Positions 7,278 to 10,056 of a DNA stretch of 10,056 nt are shown here, one piece after another (within the stretch, counting starts at the first letter, position 1; each line of letters begins with the position of its first letter). The stretch is taken from positions 1 to 10,056 of the forward strand of contig JAIPEI010000096.1 of the NCBI GenBank assembly GCA_021737245.1. Reading direction: 5' to 3'. This stretch comes from Deltaproteobacteria bacterium (GTDB lineage: Bacteria > Desulfobacterota > DSM-4660 > Desulfatiglandales > HGW-15). The notes under the pieces are model-generated. The model was given only the letters and a program-made list of their open reading frames with translations, did no database searches and had not been told where the DNA came from. The position numbers were made by a program, and so were the translations under genes.

Positions 7278-8908
7278 TTAGCGCCCCGCGCATTCGCGCC
7301 AATCCATGAGAGGTCAGGGCTTTGGGCTTTGAAATAGCAGGACATGGCGCCGCAGAGTACCTCGAAGGAAGACTTGCCGTTGAGGCGGCATGTCTGTCTG
7401 AGGGAGAGGATGCGCTCCACCCAGCGGTTGCCCTTTTCGGACTGGGTACCGAGGCTCCTTTTCCGCCACAGGACCGCATAACGGATCATCCGTTCGGCAA
7501 AGTTGTTCGTCGGCTCCACGCCTTCCTCGTGGGGAAACATCCAGAGACTCTCGATTTCCTTTTCCAGGCTTCGGACAAAGGTCCCCGCCGGATCCTTTTC
7601 GCCTCAATCCCGATTTTTACGGATCACCTTGTAGAATCTGGCGTACCAGGCCCGCCATTGGCCTACGGGGGGGGGCTCCTTGGCCATGCGAACCAACCGG
7701 CGGAGCTCATCTCTGGCATGGCGTCCGCAGGCTGCGATCTCCTTGTCGGCGTGCTCGCTGAGCCCGTTGGCTTTGCGGATGAGGTGGGCCAGGCACTTCT
7801 GGCGCATCCCCACCCAGTTCTGGTAAACGCGGTAATTGTCACTGACCAGGATTCCGGTCCACGTTCCGACGAGCTACTCAAAGGCCTTCATGGAGGGGTT
7901 CGCGTGCACCATGAAAAAGGCGACCACCGTGTTGGCCATCAACCAAATCCAATTCAGGTCCCCTTCCTTCTTCCAAGTGGTCTCGTCGATATGGTTGATC
8001 CGGGTGTTTCTGGCGCATTCCCCGATCCGCTCATAGTGCGGGACAATGGCCGCGGAGACCCTGTCCACCACCTTCTGGATGGCCCCGGTGCTGATGTGAA
8101 GCCCCAGCACGGAACCACAGAAGCTCTGAACCGTTTCCCGGCTGTTTCCTTGAATCCCGCTGATCTCTCCGATCATGGCGCTGAGCCTGGGGCCGTAGCC
8201 GGTCCTGTGCTCCGAAGGGATCTGCGCTCTCGAGGTCTGTGAGAGCACTTCTCGCACTGCTGCTCATGAAGGAGGAAGTGGTTGACCTTCATCTGGATTT
8301 CCGGCAGCTCGATCTCCTGATGGGTGTGATAGACCCCCTTGCCGATGAGGTCGGTTCCCCCACACGGGCACTGGATGGTGTAGACGTGCTCCTCATGGGT
8401 CGGGGCCAGAAGCGTTTGCTTGTGCCCCTTGTGCTCATCTGTCCTCCCCCCCTGTGCCAGGATAGTTGACGCGTTGATTGACAGAATTCTTAAGAGTAGA
8501 GTTGGGGGCGGAGGTGCGGATCCCCCCATGAGGTACTCGAATGAACGCAAAGAGTCCGTCCTGAAGAAGCTGTTCCCCCCACAACCGCTCTGTGGCTGAT
8601 GTGGCCGAGGAAGAAGGCATCTCCCCCGGCCACGTTGCACAAGTGGCGAAGGGAAGCCGGTGAGCAGGGTCGTCTCCGCGCTTTTGCTTCATCTGTCTCT
8701 TCTTCTGGTCCGATTTCTTCTGCTTGCCCCGGTCTTTGAAGGGACCGTCGGAGGACGGAGGCTGGTCGGAGTTTGAGGAGCCGCGGTTGATGCGGACTTC
8801 CAGCTCTCCCAGACGCTTGGCAAGGTATGCGACAAGGGTTCGCACCGCAGGGGGCGTATTTTGCCAATCCTCGTCCGTGATGCGGAGATGTTCCGGACGA
8901 TCATCCAT
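7271..8908 (-). pseudogene. tnpC: IS66-family transposase TnpC, disrupted
   Basis: TnpC homology runs from ATG 8908 to TGA 7271. The N-terminal part has a helical segment (TLVAYLAKRLGELEVRIN) and the NSDQPPSSDGP linker typical of IS66. After the inserted IS3 remnant comes the IS66 zinc-binding region with CPCGG and CEKC (about 8430-8245). A one-base loss near 8243 shifts back to the original frame for the catalytic core. The DDE residues are in frame: Asp at 7985-7987 (IDETTWK), Asp at 7838-7840 (SDNYRVY) and Glu at 7493-7495 (NNFAERM). Two in-frame stops interrupt the core: TAG at 7874-7876 and TGA at 7604-7606. The start overlaps the end of the DUF4338 gene by 8 nt. The ancestral protein was probably about 470-480 residues. 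As it stands it is non-functional. Confidence 0.88.
8453..8688 (+). mobile_element. Remnant of an IS3-type element (OrfA N-terminus) inserted in tnpC
   Basis: A foreign block on the plus strand splits tnpC between its linker and zinc-binding regions. It begins near 8453 with TGTGCCAGGATAG, consistent with an IS3-type end, which starts with TG. An OrfA-like frame opens at ATG 8528 (MRYSNERKESVLKKLFPP), shifts frame near 8570 (HNRSVADVAEEEGIS) and again near 8625 (TLHKWRREAGEQGRL), then stops abruptly where tnpC resumes. This is the helix-turn-helix start of an IS3-group OrfA. The rest of that OrfA, OrfB and the right end have been deleted. A weak promoter-like pair (TTGATT 8474-8479, TAGAGT 8497-8502, 17-bp spacing) precedes it. 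Confidence 0.72.
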
Positions 8909-9456
8909 GATGGAGCCGTTCCCGGAAGCGGCGTGTCAATGGGTAGACGAACACAGCCTTGGCCTGTCCGTGATAGGTGTATCGGGTCCCCCACTTGGCC
9001 GAGCCCCGGCTCTCGCCCAGGTACTGCCAGTTGGCCGCACGATAGCTGGTCCCGGGAAATCGGGAGATATCCACAAAGGTCTCCAGCCGCTGGACGGGCG
9101 TGTGGTAGAACGCCTGCCAGTCTCGCTCGAGCGCCCTGGCATTGGCGGCAAGCACCTTGGGGGCCAGGTGTCGGACCCGGACCCAGGGCAGGATCAGGAA
9201 CCGCACGTTGTTGAGCCACCTGATGGAGGTTGCGTTTGCGGGTTGCCAAATTCCATCCGATGAAGGTGTCCCTGGAGGCCACTTTCCATGCCGCCGAGGC
9301 CCAGCCCAGGGCCGCCACCAGGCGCCCGTCGAGATGGACGAGGTACTGAGTGAGATACGAGCCCACGATCAGAGGCCGGCGCAGGTAGTGATATCGATGC
9401 ACGAGATAGTCCCACAGGGACTCGTCGGCGCCCTGCCGGACCATGGTCAAGGCCAA
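8901..9456 (-). pseudogene. DUF4338 (DruA-like) protein, 5' truncated and frameshifted
   Basis: The minus-strand homology starts near 9456 with SLWDYLVHRYHYL, then VAALGWASAAWKVASRDTF and LATRKRNLHQVA. An extra base near 9213-9216 shifts the frame. The remainder reads NNVRFLILPWVRVRHLAPKV, LETFVDISRFPGTSYRAANW and VFVYPLTRRFRERLHHG, ending at TGA 8901-8903. This is the conserved core of DUF4338, the domain of DruA from Druantia anti-phage systems; DUF4338 genes also occur widely outside defence loci. Known members carry a further N-terminal region of 80-120 residues, which is missing here: a TAA stop lies just upstream and the candidate element end follows. None of the other Druantia genes is present. 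The gene's end overlaps the tnpC start by 8 nt, so in this context it looks like an element-borne accessory gene and not a defence gene. Confidence 0.82.
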
Positions 9457-9493
9457 GGAGCTAAAATGTTAAAAAATCATGTGGCCACAAGTG

Positions 9494-9513
9494 CCCGCGA
9501 AGTGCGCATTTCC
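9494..9513 (-). repeat. Possible right terminal inverted repeat of the IS66-type element
   Basis: On the minus strand GGAAATGCGCACTTCGCGGG reads inward toward the DUF4338 gene and pairs imperfectly with the sequence at 7258-7277. Confidence 0.35.
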
Positions 9514-9810
9514 TGAAAATCGATTCAAGGTATTGAATTGAAAAACAATCAACGATATCCCCACTTGCTGAAGCCTCGATGCGCAGGGGTTTTAGCTGGA
9601 GCTTTCTCGGGCTATAACCGTCAAAGAGCATAAGATTTTGAGGTGCATCCTCAATTGACTTATGTGCATATACAATTGAATTTGTTGGATTATGTTGGGT
9701 TTCCTAACACCCCGGACACATCCCGCTCCTTATACGGAGTCGCTACGCGAAAATCGGTGCTAATTTCAAGATGTGAAGGTAATTGTCTGATACAGGAGGT
9801 CGTGTGGAAT
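9514..9810. other. AT-richer intergenic region upstream of the MarR-type gene
   Basis: No gene is evident. Composition is clearly AT-richer than in the first 5 kb. The stretch holds the near-palindrome at 9651-9679 and a small CTCC...GGAG hairpin near 9726-9739. It is expected to contain the promoter of the gene that starts at 9811. Confidence 0.6.
9651..9679. promoter_or_regulatory. Near-palindromic candidate operator upstream of the MarR-type gene
   Basis: TCAATTG (9651-9657) and CAATTGA (9673-9679) flank TATG (9661-9664) and CATA (9667-9670), all nearly centred on 9665. A TTGACT hexamer (9655-9660) inside it could be a -35 element, though no good -10 is seen at the right distance. MarR regulators commonly bind such dyads next to their own gene. 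Confidence 0.4.
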
Positions 9811-10056
9811 ATGAACGCCTTAAAAGAAACGGATTCTGACACAATCAAATCGCTAGCCAAGGAGATCCAGGAGATTTCCGAGGTTGTGAGGTTTGACAGC
9901 CTGATCTTACTTACATACACCGCGGAGGCGGTTAATCGATATCTGGAGCAGTCGCTGAAGCAATTCGACCAAGATCAAACGCGGATTAATATTCTTTACC
10001 TTCTGATAGGAAACGGGGGCAGTTTAACGCCGACAAAAATCAGTAAAGGTGTCAAT
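9811..10056 (+). CDS. MarR-family transcriptional regulator, 3' partial
   Basis: ATG 9811 follows AGGAGGT (9794-9800) by 10 nt. An in-frame GTG at 9802 lies too close to that site to be the start. The frame is open for 82 codons to the end of the window, so the C-terminal half is outside. After a helical N-terminus (residues about 1-52, the dimerisation helices), residues 53-82 contain DQTRINILYLLIGNGGSLTP followed by TKISKGVN. This is the start of the MarR winged helix, where LTPTKIS leads into helix 2 of the helix-turn-helix. Full members are about 140-170 residues. It probably represses or activates a neighbouring gene or its own. Ligand and targets are unknown, and nothing links it to the molybdenum enzyme operon 4.6 kb away. 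Confidence 0.78.
   Translation, partial: MNALKETDSDTIKSLAKEIQEISEVVRFDSLILLTYTAEAVNRYLEQSLKQFDQDQTRINILYLLIGNGGSLTPTKISKGVN

Larger units (their letters stand above)
7258..9513 (-). mobile_element. Decayed IS66-type element carrying a DUF4338 gene and tnpC
   Basis: The element holds a minus-strand pair, a DUF4338 (DruA-like) gene followed by an overlapping IS66-family tnpC, between imperfect inverted repeats near 7260 and 9510. The usual IS66 partners TnpA and TnpB are not seen. An IS3-type remnant lies inside tnpC. The limits are set by the candidate inverted repeats and are tentative. No target duplication was identified. Confidence 0.55.

Noticed and set aside
7322..8242. Plus-strand open frame of about 300 codons across tnpC
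   Set aside because: It is antisense to the conserved DDE core of TnpC and has no recognisable domain.
8724..9263. Plus-strand open frames opposite the DUF4338 and tnpC start
   Set aside because: They are shadows of the conserved minus-strand homology.
8901..9456. A Druantia anti-phage defence locus based on the DruA-like protein
   Set aside because: No helicase-type DruE or other Druantia genes are nearby, the gene is broken, and it is coupled to a transposase gene.
9690..9920. Minus-strand open frame overlapping the MarR gene start
   Set aside because: The plus-strand MarR frame has a ribosome binding site and family motifs; the minus frame has neither.
1..10056. CRISPR arrays, tRNA or rRNA genes
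   Set aside because: No regularly spaced repeats with unique spacers and no RNA gene signature were seen on either strand.

Overview
The window reads as chromosomal DNA of a GC-rich bacterium. The large catabolic genes resemble those of anaerobic, aromatic- or acyl-CoA-degrading Desulfobacterota (former Deltaproteobacteria). That assignment is inferred from protein style and codon use and has not been tested by any search. The window has two very different halves.

Positions 1-5184 hold an intact, tightly packed plus-strand operon. It encodes the FAD, [2Fe-2S] and molybdopterin subunits of a xanthine-dehydrogenase-family molybdenum hydroxylase, in the order FAD subunit (5' end outside the window), FeS subunit, Mo subunit. 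The fourth gene is an acyl-CoA dehydrogenase-family flavoprotein that overlaps the Mo-subunit gene by 8 nt. It carries an unusual C-terminal extension of about 120 residues that looks like a winged helix. The operon ends at a strong rho-independent terminator (5226-5251). The pairing suggests that the Mo enzyme acts on a CoA thioester or feeds one to the flavoprotein. The FAD subunit lacks the extra [4Fe-4S] loop of true 4-hydroxybenzoyl-CoA reductase, so the substrate is open.

Positions 5250-9520 are a graveyard of decayed mobile elements. In order they are: an IS3-type OrfA fragment (minus), an internally deleted IS110-family transposase (plus), an IS1380-like transposase with a nonsense codon, a frameshift and a lost C-terminus (minus), and a large IS66-type element (minus). 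In the IS66-type element a DUF4338 (DruA-like) gene overlaps the tnpC transposase gene by 8 nt. The tnpC gene has two in-frame stop codons and a frameshift, and it is split by a remnant of a second IS3-type element. No transposase here appears able to make a full-length product. Between the IS110 and IS1380 remnants lies a four-repeat GGGGCA tract with G-quadruplex potential.

From about 9520 the base composition becomes AT-richer. After a non-coding stretch with a near-palindromic candidate operator, the 5' part of a MarR-type regulator gene starts at 9811 and runs off the end of the window.
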